Positions 9,917 through 18,080 of a stretch of 64,000 bases of DNA are shown here, in pieces. The notes under the pieces are model-generated. The model had not been told where the DNA came from, ran no database searches, and saw only the letters and a program-made list of their open reading frames with translations. Location of the stretch: positions 558,001-622,000 of the forward strand of contig NZ_OGVD01000004.1 in the NCBI RefSeq assembly GCF_900258045.1. The letters are read 5' to 3'. The stretch is from Sphingorhabdus sp. EL138. GTDB lineage: Bacteria > Pseudomonadota > Alphaproteobacteria > Sphingomonadales > Sphingomonadaceae. Numbering within the stretch: position 1 is the first letter of the stretch; every line of letters begins with the position of its first letter. The translations under genes were made by a program, and so were the position numbers.

Positions 9917-11437
9917 ATGGCTGATGGAATTTTGAGTGTTTTGAGCACGCTCACATATATACTGGTTTTTTTGCTCGGCCTTGGTCTGGCCGGTGTGATC
10001 GTCCTGTTCGTCATCGACATAACCCAAAAACAGGATGCCGTGCGCCGCAACTATCCTGTCATCGGCCGGTTCCGTCATCTGTTCAGCAGCCTGGGCGAAT
10101 TTTTCCGGCAGTATTTCTTTGCCATGGATCGAGAGGAAATGCCCTTTAACCGGGCGGAACGGGAATGGGTTGGTCGCGCGGCAAAGGGTACGGGCAATAC
10201 GATTGCTTTTGGCTCTACAAAAAACCTTGATCCGGCCGGCACCCCGATTTTCGTCAATTGCCCGTTTCCGACGCTAGAGAAAGATGCTGCGGAAACCGCG
10301 ACATGTACATTGGGACCCTATTGCGAGAAACCCTTTGAAGCCAAATCACTGTTCAACATCTCCGCGATGAGTTTCGGTGCGCTGTCTGTACCGGCGGTAA
10401 GAGCTCTGTCCCATGGAGCCAAAATGGCGGGATGCTGGATGAACACCGGTGAGGGCGGTTTGTCTCCTTATCATCTTGAGGGAGGTTGTGACATCGTTTT
10501 TCAGATTGGTACCGCCAAATATGGCGTGCGCAATGATGACGGCAGTTTGAACGACGATAAACTGCGAGCGATAGCGGATCACGAGCAAGTCCGTATGTTC
10601 GAGATTAAAATGTCGCAAGGTGCGAAACCAGGAAAGGGCGGTATCCTGCCCGCCGCGAAGGTCACCGAGACAATTGCAAAAGTACGCGGCATCCCGGAAG
10701 GCGAGGCCTCCATTTCTCCCAATCGCCATCCAGAAATCAACAGCGTGGAAGACATGCTCGATTTTGTTGATCACGTCCGCAAAGTCACTGGCAAGCCGAC
10801 CGGCATTAAAGCGGTGGTCGGCGCCTATGGCTGGATAGAGAGCCTTTGCGAGGAAATTCATCGTCGCGGTATAGAGAGTGCACCGGATTTCTTCACGCTT
10901 GATGGCGGTGATGGCGGGACCGGTGCCGCGCCGATGCCGTTGATGGACAATGTCGGTCTGCAGCTGGATGAGAGTCTACCGATGCTTTCTGATATCCTGC
11001 ACAAGTATGATTTGCGGCAGCGCGTCCGGATTATCGCATCGGGCAAAAGGATTACGCCCAGCGAGGTGGCCTGGGCTATATGTGCGGGCGCGGATTTCGT
11101 GAACAGCGCGCGCGGTTTCATGTTTTCGCTAGGATGTATTCAGGCGATGAAATGCAACAAGAATACATGCCCTACCGGCATCACAACCCATGATCCTAGG
11201 TTGCAGCGAGGGCTTGATCCGTCGGACAAAAAGGTCAAGGTCGCCAATTATTGCAAAAGTCTTGTTCACGAAGTTGAAGTGCTGGCCCATAGCTGCGGCG
11301 TTGATGAGCCACGTCAATTGGGCCGCAAACATGTCCGTATCGTACAGGACACGGGCAAGTCCATTGCGCTGGATGAGCTATATCCGCGGCCAGAGGTTGC
11401 AAAGAAATTCAAGATGATAGAAGACGTCTCTGGATAA
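9917..11437 (+). CDS. membrane-anchored FMN-binding glutamate synthase-like protein
   Basis: A 506-residue protein related to the FMN/iron-sulfur synthase domain of large-subunit glutamate synthase (GltB family) but lacking the glutaminase and gltB C-terminal parts. One hydrophobic segment spans residues ~8-35. The FMN-site blocks ISAMSFGALSVPAVRAL, MNTGEGGLSPYH and TLDGGDGGTGAAPMP are intact. The Fe-S cysteines are in CIQAMKCNKNTCPTGI. The start is ATG 9917, six bases after GAGGGGA. No gltD partner is nearby, so the physiological electron donor and reaction are unknown. Many proteobacteria carry such stand-alone copies. Confidence 0.88.
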   Translation: MADGILSVLSTLTYILVFLLGLGLAGVIVLFVIDITQKQDAVRRNYPVIGRFRHLFSSLGEFFRQYFFAMDREEMPFNRAEREWVGRAAKGTGNTIAFGSTKNLDPAGTPIFVNCPFPTLEKDAAETATCTLGPYCEKPFEAKSLFNISAMSFGALSVPAVRALSHGAKMAGCWMNTGEGGLSPYHLEGGCDIVFQIGTAKYGVRNDDGSLNDDKLRAIADHEQVRMFEIKMSQGAKPGKGGILPAAKVTETIAKVRGIPEGEASISPNRHPEINSVEDMLDFVDHVRKVTGKPTGIKAVVGAYGWIESLCEEIHRRGIESAPDFFTLDGGDGGTGAAPMPLMDNVGLQLDESLPMLSDILHKYDLRQRVRIIASGKRITPSEVAWAICAGADFVNSARGFMFSLGCIQAMKCNKNTCPTGITTHDPRLQRGLDPSDKKVKVANYCKSLVHEVEVLAHSCGVDEPRQLGRKHVRIVQDTGKSIALDELYPRPEVAKKFKMIEDVSG

Positions 11438-11512
11438 ACTGCTTTGCATGTCTGTGCAGCTGATTTATGTCGTCTATCAGAGAGATAATCCCCAACTGAA
11501 AGGCCGGAAAGA

Positions 11513-12373
11513 ATGACAAATAAGCTCTTATTCGCTGGTGTAGCAACCGCATTATTGGCAGCTGCAGGAGTGCCTGCGCTGGCGGAAGATGATGCCAAAG
11601 CTGGCACGACGCAAAGTGATGCTAACCTGATGGCGGTGATCAACCATGATCGGCGTAAGGATGACAAAGCCCGCGATATTTATCGTAATCCGGCTAAGAC
11701 TCTCGCTTTCTTTCAGGTAAAACCGACACATACCGTTGCGGAATATGGCCCGGGAGGGGGGTGGTACACACGGATATTATTGCCCTATCTCAGCGCCAAT
11801 GGAAAATATGTCGCGGTGAATGGCAACAGCGACAGTATTAACTTCACCAGCCGTGCACGCGAAGGTCGCTCTAAAAGCTGGCCGGAGCGTTTCCCTGACG
11901 CTGCATCAGGATGGACCGGCATTCCTGCCGATCAAATTGCCGCTTTTGAAAGCGACGAAGTTCCGGATGAGATGAAAGGCAAGATTGACCGGGTGGTGAT
12001 CTTTCGCTCACTGCACGGAATGCTCAACGGCAAGCGTGCCGATTCCGAATTACGCGCTTTGCGAGACATTCTTGCTGATGATGGTATGATCGGCGTTGTC
12101 CAGCATCGTGCAAATGCTGATGCATCTTATGCAATGTCCAACGGAACAAAGGGGTATCTCAAGCAGGATTCGGTTATCGCGCTGTTCGAACTGAATGGCT
12201 TTGAATTGGTGGCCTCGTCCGAGATTAATGCCAATCCGAAAGATACAAAAGACTATGAGAAAGGCGTGTGGACATTGCCGCCGGTCCTTACGAACAAGGA
12301 TCAAGACAGAGCGAAATATCAGGCCATTGGCGAATCCGACCGAATGACCTTGCTATTCAAGAAACGATCTTAA
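11513..12373 (+). CDS. exported methyltransferase-like protein (COG4798 type), copy 1
   Basis: A 286-residue protein with a clear signal peptide (cleavage expected after PALA near residue 24) and a SAM-methyltransferase-like fold. The motif VAEYGPGGGWYTRIL near residue 78 is a variant of methyltransferase motif I. The conserved blocks HDRRKDDKARDIYRNP, NPKDTKDYEKGVWTLPP and ESDRMTLLFKK are shared with the next gene, so the two are tandem duplicates. SAM is not known to be available in the periplasm, which leaves the activity open. GGAAAGA precedes the ATG. Confidence 0.8.
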   Translation: MTNKLLFAGVATALLAAAGVPALAEDDAKAGTTQSDANLMAVINHDRRKDDKARDIYRNPAKTLAFFQVKPTHTVAEYGPGGGWYTRILLPYLSANGKYVAVNGNSDSINFTSRAREGRSKSWPERFPDAASGWTGIPADQIAAFESDEVPDEMKGKIDRVVIFRSLHGMLNGKRADSELRALRDILADDGMIGVVQHRANADASYAMSNGTKGYLKQDSVIALFELNGFELVASSEINANPKDTKDYEKGVWTLPPVLTNKDQDRAKYQAIGESDRMTLLFKKRS

Positions 12374-12438
12374 TCTTTGGGAGAGGCGATAATCTGTATC
12401 GCCTCAACTCATTGAATGATTGCCGAAGGAGAGGAATG

Positions 12439-13296
12439 ATGACCAAAAAGAAATGGATTATGATAGGCGCAGTTACAGCGCTTGGAGCACTGACCCTTGC
12501 TCCGGCTTCCGCAAAAAATCATGCAAAAGATGGTGCGTCAGGTGAAACCAATTTGCGTACTGTCATCACGCATGAACGCCGTGCAGAGGACAAGGCTCGT
12601 GACAAGTATCGGAACCCGGCCCAGACCATCAGTTTCTTTGATATCCAACCCGACCACACGGTCGTCGAATATGTTCCCGGTGGAGGCTGGTACTCCAGGA
12701 TATTGGCACCTTATGTCGCAGAAAAGGGCAAATTTATCGGACTGACCTTTGCGCCGGGTCCCCTGCCATTTGGAGACGAGGCAAAAGAACGTATTCGCGG
12801 CTTCCCAACTAAATTTCCCAATGATGTAGCCGAATGGACCGGCATGCCGGCCGCGAAATTTTCTGCCTACACAACCGACAAGGTTCCTGAAGAGGCCAAT
12901 GGCACCGCAGACTACGTTATCATTCCGCGGATGATGCACAATCTGATGCGCTGGAACCTGGCGGACAGCGAAATCAAGGTGATGCGCAATATGCTGAAAG
13001 ATGGCGGCATGGTTGGTATTGTTCAGCATCGCGCGAAGGACGGCACACCGTTTAGCTATGCCGATGGCAATAAAGGCTATTTGCGCACTGATACCGTGGT
13101 GAAATTCATGGAGGCGCATGGCTTTGAACTGGTCAAGCAGTCCGAAGTCAACGCGAACCCCAAAGATACGGCGGACTATCCCAAAGGCGTCTGGACTCTG
13201 CCGCCACGCTATGCCGAAGGCGATACGGACAAAGCCAAATATACTGAAATTGGCGAGTCTGATCGTATGACGCTGCTGTTCAAAAAGCTGCCATGA
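12439..13296 (+). CDS. exported methyltransferase-like protein (COG4798 type), copy 2
   Basis: The tandem paralogue of the preceding gene, 285 residues and almost the same length. It has a signal peptide with cleavage expected after PASA near residue 24. Motif I is VVEYVPGGGWYSRIL, and the blocks HERRAEDKARDKYRNP and ESDRMTLLFKK match copy 1. The strong site AAGGAG at 12426-12431 lies seven bases from ATG 12439 (an ATG at 12436 is adjacent). The gap to copy 1 is 65 nt, so they are probably co-transcribed. Substrate and even catalytic activity are unknown. Confidence 0.8.
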   Translation: MTKKKWIMIGAVTALGALTLAPASAKNHAKDGASGETNLRTVITHERRAEDKARDKYRNPAQTISFFDIQPDHTVVEYVPGGGWYSRILAPYVAEKGKFIGLTFAPGPLPFGDEAKERIRGFPTKFPNDVAEWTGMPAAKFSAYTTDKVPEEANGTADYVIIPRMMHNLMRWNLADSEIKVMRNMLKDGGMVGIVQHRAKDGTPFSYADGNKGYLRTDTVVKFMEAHGFELVKQSEVNANPKDTADYPKGVWTLPPRYAEGDTDKAKYTEIGESDRMTLLFKKLP

Positions 13297-13310
13297 CGTC
13301 ATGTTGAAAT

Positions 13311-13661
13311 ATGGGTGAATTTGCGGTCCGGGCGATAGTTTCGGGCGTGATTGTGGCTATCGTCGCGATCATCGCCCGCCGCTATCCCGCCATGGGCGCG
13401 CTGATCGCGTCGCTGCCGCTTATTTCCATATTGGCGATGATCTGGCTGTGGCGGGATACTGGCAATACCGAATTGCTTGCTGGTCATGTGCAGGCGACTT
13501 TTTTTTACGTCATTCCCAGCCTCCCCATGTTTCTCATTATCCCCGTCATGTTGCGTCAGGGGATAAATTTCTGGGCTTCTCTGTCTGCCGGCATATTGGT
13601 GACGATAATCCTCTATCTCGCGACAATTCCGATTGCGGCTCGTTTCGGCATCAAGCTATGA
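13311..13661 (+). CDS. DUF3147-type small membrane protein
   Basis: A 116-residue integral membrane protein with about four hydrophobic helices separated by short polar turns (ARRYPAMGALIASLP, WLWRDTGNTE, MLRQGINFW). It resembles the DUF3147 family, whose function is not known. It begins 14 nt after the second methyltransferase-like gene and ends 7 nt before aguB, so it probably belongs to the same transcript. No catalytic residues are recognisable. Confidence 0.75.
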   Translation: MGEFAVRAIVSGVIVAIVAIIARRYPAMGALIASLPLISILAMIWLWRDTGNTELLAGHVQATFFYVIPSLPMFLIIPVMLRQGINFWASLSAGILVTIILYLATIPIAARFGIKL

Positions 13662-13668
13662 GCACACA

Positions 13669-14520
13669 ATGACACAGAATATCACTGTTGCCGCTTTGCA
13701 GCTGTCCTTGAACGGCAGCGAAGCGGAAAATATCGAGGCTGTCAGCGCGCACGTAGCTGAAGCAGCAGAGCAGGGCGCACAGATCATATTGCCGCCGGAA
13801 CTTTTTTCCGGTCCCTATTTCTGCAAGACCGAAGATGAAGCGCAGTTCGCGCTAGCCAAGTCGGCGCAAGACAGCGCGCCGGTGCAGGCCATGCAAAAAC
13901 TGGCAAAGCGTTTGGGCGCAGCGATCCCGGCGAGCTTCTTCGAACGGGATGGTCAGCATTATTATAACAGCATCGCGATGATCGATCCTGATGGTGAGAT
14001 CATAGGCGTCTATCGCAAAAGCCATATTCCCGACGGCCCAGGCTATGAAGAGAAATTCTATTTCCGCCCTGGCAATAGCGGTTTCAAGGTCTGGGACGTG
14101 TTCGGTACTACAATCGGCGTCGGGATATGTTGGGATCAATGGTACCCTGAAACCGCGCGGGCGATGGCACTCATGGGAGCGGAGATACTGTTTTATCCGA
14201 CCGCCATTGGTTCAGAGCCCTATGATGCCGACCTCGATACCAGCCGGATGTGGCGGCGCGCGATGCAGGGGCATGCGGTCAGTAATTGTTTGCCCGTGGT
14301 CGCGAGCAATCGCATTGGTGAGGAAGAGGGGCAAAGCTTTTATGGCCACAGCTTCATCGCCAATGAATGGGGTGATCTGGTGCTGGAATATGGCGCAGAC
14401 GAGAGCGGTGTGCTTGTAGCGACATTTGATCTGGAACAGGCACGTAAGCATCGTGCAGGCATGGGGTTCTTCCGAGATCGTCGGCCGGAACTTTACGGGC
14501 GGCTGGTAGAGGATAAATAA
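13669..14520 (+). CDS. aguB: N-carbamoylputrescine amidase
   Basis: It hydrolyses N-carbamoylputrescine to putrescine, CO2 and ammonia, completing the agmatine route opened by aguA. A nitrilase-superfamily protein of 283 residues. The catalytic triad is Glu44 (LPPELF), Lys117 (YRKSHIPDGPGY) and Cys154 (GVGICWDQWYPE). It starts at ATG 13669, 7 nt after the upstream stop. Its end overlaps the end of the convergent marR gene by 28 nt. The start-side residues QNITVAALQLSL are typical of the family. Confidence 0.95.
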   Translation: MTQNITVAALQLSLNGSEAENIEAVSAHVAEAAEQGAQIILPPELFSGPYFCKTEDEAQFALAKSAQDSAPVQAMQKLAKRLGAAIPASFFERDGQHYYNSIAMIDPDGEIIGVYRKSHIPDGPGYEEKFYFRPGNSGFKVWDVFGTTIGVGICWDQWYPETARAMALMGAEILFYPTAIGSEPYDADLDTSRMWRRAMQGHAVSNCLPVVASNRIGEEEGQSFYGHSFIANEWGDLVLEYGADESGVLVATFDLEQARKHRAGMGFFRDRRPELYGRLVEDK

Positions 14521-14996
14521 TCTTGGACCCGCTCGTAGATGGTTCTGTTTTCAAGCGCCGCTTCCGCTTTGTTGATTAAGGTAACGAGATCACCTGCTTG
14601 CTCGTTAAGTTCGGCAGCAGCCTTTTCCAGTGCATGCCAGAGTGGTTTGAGCTTTTCTGTCAGATCGCGTCCTTTCTTGGTCAGGATTATTTCCCTGCGG
14701 CGACCGTCATTCCTGTCCTGGCGAGAGGTGACATAGCCTGCTTTCTGAAGCGCCTGGCGGGACTGGCTCACCGACACATGCGTGATACCAAGAGCACCGG
14801 CAATTTCGTTGACCGACATCGGCCCGTTTAAGATGATCTGATTTAGAACGCCAAACCAGCGTTGCTCAAACTCGATACCGACAAGCCGATACGTCGAGCT
14901 GGCATCGCGGTCCATCGCTTCGGACAGTCGGCGCAACCGTGCACCCAATGCTGCACCATGCAAACTACCTGTATAATCGCTGGAATTCTTTTTCAC
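14493..14996 (-). CDS. MarR-family transcriptional regulator
   Basis: A winged-helix repressor of 167 residues. The DNA-binding part includes MSVNEIAGALGITHVSVSQSRQALQKAGYV (recognition helix) and the wing RQDRNDGRRREIILTKKGRDL, followed by a long dimerisation helix. No ATG is available: the start is GTG 14996 or TTG 14999. It is divergent from the M19 dipeptidase gene with overlapping palindromes between them (15019-15034), so control of itself and of the dipeptidase is likely. Its 3' end overlaps aguB. Confidence 0.88.
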   Translation of the reverse strand: MKKNSSDYTGSLHGAALGARLRRLSEAMDRDASSTYRLVGIEFEQRWFGVLNQIILNGPMSVNEIAGALGITHVSVSQSRQALQKAGYVTSRQDRNDGRRREIILTKKGRDLTEKLKPLWHALEKAAAELNEQAGDLVTLINKAEAALENRTIYERVQDYLSSTSRP

Positions 14997-15018
14997 CAAA
15001 TTCTCACTTGACTTATCA

Positions 15019-15034
15019 GTAGGTGCCTACCTAT
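15019..15034. promoter_or_regulatory. candidate operator between marR and the dipeptidase
   Basis: Two overlapping inverted repeats, GTAGG-TG-CCTAC (15019-15030) and TAGGT-GCCT-ACCTA (15020-15033), lie between the divergent starts. On the plus strand a TTGACT at 15008-15013 precedes them and a weak TATTTG follows at 15032-15037, so a bound repressor would cover the spacer of that promoter. The regulator identity is inferred from adjacency. Confidence 0.5.
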
Positions 15035-15067
15035 TTGACTCCGTCGGTTATAGCAATAGGAAAACTT

Positions 15068-16189
15068 ATGCAATTTTGTTCCACCCGTCGATCTTTTCTT
15101 GCCACCAGTTCGGTCATCGCAGCCACCGCCACCGCTCCGGTCTTTGCAGCCGGGCAGGGAAGCGTGAAAGAACGAGCAAACCGGCTTGTTGAAGGGTCTA
15201 TGGTCATCAATGGCAATATGCTGCCTCGTTTCTCTGACCCGGTCGATGACCCCAAATTCGTCGCCAATGTGAAAGCAACCGGGATTACGGCAGTAAAGCT
15301 GAGCGTCGGAGGCGGTAAGGCACAGTTTGCCGATACTGTAAATCATATCGGCCATCTCAATAAAGCAATCTCCGAACATCATGATGTCTATATGTGGGTC
15401 AGGAACCTGGACGATCTGATCGCTGCCAAACGAACCGGAAAAGTAGGAATATTTTACGCCTTTGAAGATGCGGGAATGCTGGAAGGAAAGGTAGAACGGA
15501 TCAATTATTTTCGTGATTTGGGCGTCCGTTCAATGCAGCTATCTTATAACGGTGTCTCGCCCTTTGCATCCGGGGTAATGTCGCCCCGACCATCACAGGG
15601 GTTAACCGATATCGGGCGACATGCGGTTGTGACGATGAACGCAGCCGGAGTTACGGTTGATGTCAGTCATTCGGATGACAAATCGACGCTGAGCATCATT
15701 GATCAATCCAGCAGACCTGTGATGATTTCCCATGGTGGTTGTGACAAGATAAACCCCCATCCGCGCAATAAAAGTGATGCGATATTGAAGGCTGTTGCCG
15801 ATCAGGGCGGGGTATTCGGGCTATATGAGTTAGCCTATCTTACACCTGGCCTAGAGCAGCAAAATTTGAACAATTATATGCAGCATCTGATACATGCTCT
15901 GAACGTTTGTGGTGAGGATCATGTTGGTATCGGAAGTGACGCCTTCATGCTGCAATTTGATACGTCTTCGAAAGCAATGAAGTCCTGGAACCAGAGCATA
16001 GTGGAAAGGAAAGAAGTCGGCATTGCTGCACCGGGCGAAGGGCCGCCACCATTTGTTGAGGAATTGAATGTGCCGGAGCGCACTTATCTGATTGCCGAAA
16101 AATTGCTTAAAAATGGCTATTCGGAGATGACCGTTGAAAAGATCTTGGGTGGTAACTTTTTGCGGGTATTTAAAGAGACTTGGGTTTAA
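15068..16189 (+). CDS. Tat-exported M19-family (renal dipeptidase-like) hydrolase
   Basis: A 373-residue member of the membrane-dipeptidase family. It carries a twin-arginine signal (STRRSFLATS, residues 5-14) and is predicted to be exported folded, with cleavage near VFAAG. VDVSHSD, MISHGG and HVGIGSDAF match the second-half metal and substrate motifs of M19. The N-terminal H-x-D metal motif expected at about residue 45 is replaced by INGNMLPRF, so the metal site is incomplete compared with standard dipeptidases. AGGAAAA precedes ATG 15068. It is probably regulated by the divergent MarR protein. Substrate unknown. Confidence 0.83.
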   Translation: MQFCSTRRSFLATSSVIAATATAPVFAAGQGSVKERANRLVEGSMVINGNMLPRFSDPVDDPKFVANVKATGITAVKLSVGGGKAQFADTVNHIGHLNKAISEHHDVYMWVRNLDDLIAAKRTGKVGIFYAFEDAGMLEGKVERINYFRDLGVRSMQLSYNGVSPFASGVMSPRPSQGLTDIGRHAVVTMNAAGVTVDVSHSDDKSTLSIIDQSSRPVMISHGGCDKINPHPRNKSDAILKAVADQGGVFGLYELAYLTPGLEQQNLNNYMQHLIHALNVCGEDHVGIGSDAFMLQFDTSSKAMKSWNQSIVERKEVGIAAPGEGPPPFVEELNVPERTYLIAEKLLKNGYSEMTVEKILGGNFLRVFKETWV

Positions 16190-16832
16190 CGCGCAAAGTC
16201 TGTTCAAAAACCTCTTGGAACATGTTCTCGGTCAACCGCCTGGTGTTCACATTATACCGGCTGCAATGATAGCTGTCGATCAGGATGCGATTGCCGGGCA
16301 AGCTATGCACCGCACCGTGTGCGAATTTATGGTCTGTCAGTCTGCCGCCGGTCATTCTTATCACGCTGTCATGGGCGATTTTGCCGAGGGCGAGGATGAC
16401 TTTTAAGTTGGGTAAGCCATCCAGAGCCTTAATCAGATAGGGGCGGCAGTTGTTAATCTCTGCACCATTGGGTTTGTTTTCCGGCGGCAGGCATTTGACG
16501 GCGTTTAGGATCATTGTGCCGCTTAAAGTCACACCGTCATCGGCGCGGGATTGAAACTCGCCGTCGGACAGGCCGACCTTGTCCAACGTAGCGAACAACA
16601 GATCACCGGATGCATCACCGGTAAAGGCTCTACCGGTCCGGTTTGCGCCCTCCTTACCTGGCGCGAGACCAACAATCGCTAGCCACGCGTTGGGATCACC
16701 AAAGGCCGGGACAGGTGCATTCCACCATTCCGGTTGATCTTTTCGGAGGGATTTGCGCAGACCCACAAGCCTTGGACAGCGACGGCAGTTTTTGGGTGCC
16801 TCGGCAAAAGGAAGGGGGCTATGATCACTCAT
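16170..16832 (-). CDS. uracil-DNA glycosylase, family 5 (UDGb type)
   Basis: A DNA repair enzyme removing uracil and related deaminated bases. The 220-residue protein has the family 5 motif GLAPGKEGANRTGRAFTGDASG around residue 56, in which the usual catalytic Asp or Asn position of other UDG families is not conserved. Four cysteines (Cys16, Cys19, one in AVKCLPP and one in NNCRPYL) fit the [4Fe-4S] cluster of the thermostable-type UDGs. The closing motif is IDSYHCSRYN. Its end overlaps the convergent dipeptidase gene by 20 nt. Confidence 0.9.
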   Translation of the reverse strand: MSDHSPLPFAEAPKNCRRCPRLVGLRKSLRKDQPEWWNAPVPAFGDPNAWLAIVGLAPGKEGANRTGRAFTGDASGDLLFATLDKVGLSDGEFQSRADDGVTLSGTMILNAVKCLPPENKPNGAEINNCRPYLIKALDGLPNLKVILALGKIAHDSVIRMTGGRLTDHKFAHGAVHSLPGNRILIDSYHCSRYNVNTRRLTENMFQEVFEQTLRVKPKSL

Positions 16833-16883
16833 AGCCCCCGCCTAAAATCATTTGGACATCACGTCCAGCAAACTACTGAATAA

Positions 16884-17246
16884 TCAGTCTTTCAATTCAG
16901 CCGGAACAATGCCGCCATTGGCTGCAATTTCGGACATGACGCGCTTGTGCAGCGCGATATTGTCTTCTGCCGATCCACTATAGCCCGCATTGCCGAGTTC
17001 CTGTGCCAGCGCCTTACGGTTTTCATAGCTCGCGTCAATCTGGACGAGCTTCATCAGGTCCACAATCGATGTGCGCCAGTTCAGCTTGTCTGATCCTGGA
17101 ATATTGTCGAGCCTTGCAGTAACATCCACTTCGGTAATGGCTGCGCGAGCCGCTGGCGCTGCTTCTGCCGCCGGGGCAGCTTCTGGCTCAGCGGCTTTTG
17201 CTTCACCACCGAAAATTGCGTTTTTGATTTTTCCAAATATGCTCAT
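16884..17246 (-). CDS. DUF3597 domain protein
   Basis: A 120-residue cytoplasmic protein with an amphipathic N-terminus (MSIFGKIKNAIFGG), an alanine/proline-rich linker (about residues 15-38) and a conserved helical C-terminal domain (ITEVDVTARLDNIPG to VPAELKD). This matches DUF3597, a family without known function. I chose ATG 17246 because AGAGGAG lies six to seven bases upstream; the frame is open further but with no better start. It is divergent from the DUF937 gene at 17484, another small protein of similar style. Confidence 0.85.
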   Translation of the reverse strand: MSIFGKIKNAIFGGEAKAAEPEAAPAAEAAPAARAAITEVDVTARLDNIPGSDKLNWRTSIVDLMKLVQIDASYENRKALAQELGNAGYSGSAEDNIALHKRVMSEIAANGGIVPAELKD

Positions 17247-17483
17247 GATGTGCTCCTCTTTGGTTTCCTTGGGTCTTGTCATTCGCCCCTTCGATGGTTT
17301 CTTCGGTGTTACAGCCCGCAGAGTCAAATACCGGAAGCCGAATTTCGGCCGATTTATAGGTTTCCCGAGTGTAAACACTGGTAAAGCTTTCCCGTTGCGC
17401 GTTTAGGCGGGGAAAAATCTGGTACAAAGGGCCCCTGAGAACAGAATCAAAGCAGAAATTTTTGGGATTAAAGGAGACCGGTG

Positions 17484-18059
17484 ATGAATATTTTGGATGT
17501 TTTGCAGCAATCTGGTGGCATCGAAACAATGGCGCGCGAACTGGGTGTCAATGAAAGTGTCGCTCAAGCGGGGGCTGCGGCACTGCTTCCATCTATTTTG
17601 GGGGGATTCAAGAAAACAACGCAGGCACAACCCACGGGTTTGGATGGACTGGGCGGTCTGCTGGGACAGCTAGGCGGTGGCGGACTGCTCGACAGTGTGC
17701 TAGGCAGCCAGCCTACACCGGTGAGCCAGGGCAATGAAATTCTCGGTCAGATTTTTGGATCGAAAGAAGTCAGCCGTACAGTTGCTGCCGGTGCAGAACA
17801 GCAAACCGGTATTAGTAGTGATTTGCTCAAGAAAATGCTTCCCATCGTTGCGATGATGGTTGCCGGCTATATGGCAAAGCAAAGCGGAGACAGTTCCGGT
17901 AATGGAGGCGGCTTGGGCGGCCTTATTGGGGGGCTTTTGCGTGGTGGTTCCAAAGCCTCTTCCGGCGGACTTGGCGGGTTGGGATCATTGCTTGATCTGG
18001 ACGGAGACGGAAACCCTCTCGACGACATTATCGGCATGGCCGGTAAGCTGACCCGCTAA
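17484..18059 (+). CDS. DUF937 (YidB-like) protein
   Basis: A 191-residue protein starting with the DUF937 signature (MNILDVLQQSGGIETMARELG, AALLPSILGGF). It continues with glycine/leucine-rich low-complexity stretches (GLGGLLGQLGGGG, GGGLGGLIGGLL) and a hydrophobic helix KMLPIVAMMVAGYMAK near residue 115. The C-terminus has an EF-hand-like loop DLDGDGNPLDD followed by a short helix. AAGGAG at 17471-17476 sets the start at ATG 17484 rather than GTG 17481. Function unknown. The next gene, 21 nt away, has the same C-terminal loop. Confidence 0.8.
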   Translation: MNILDVLQQSGGIETMARELGVNESVAQAGAAALLPSILGGFKKTTQAQPTGLDGLGGLLGQLGGGGLLDSVLGSQPTPVSQGNEILGQIFGSKEVSRTVAAGAEQQTGISSDLLKKMLPIVAMMVAGYMAKQSGDSSGNGGGLGGLIGGLLRGGSKASSGGLGGLGSLLDLDGDGNPLDDIIGMAGKLTR

Positions 18060-18080
18060 TATCAACGAAGGAGACGATCA

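Noticed and set aside
12538-13302. A 254-residue frame antisense to the second methyltransferase-like gene
   Set aside because: The sense gene is supported by its paralogue next door with shared protein motifs; the antisense frame has no such support.
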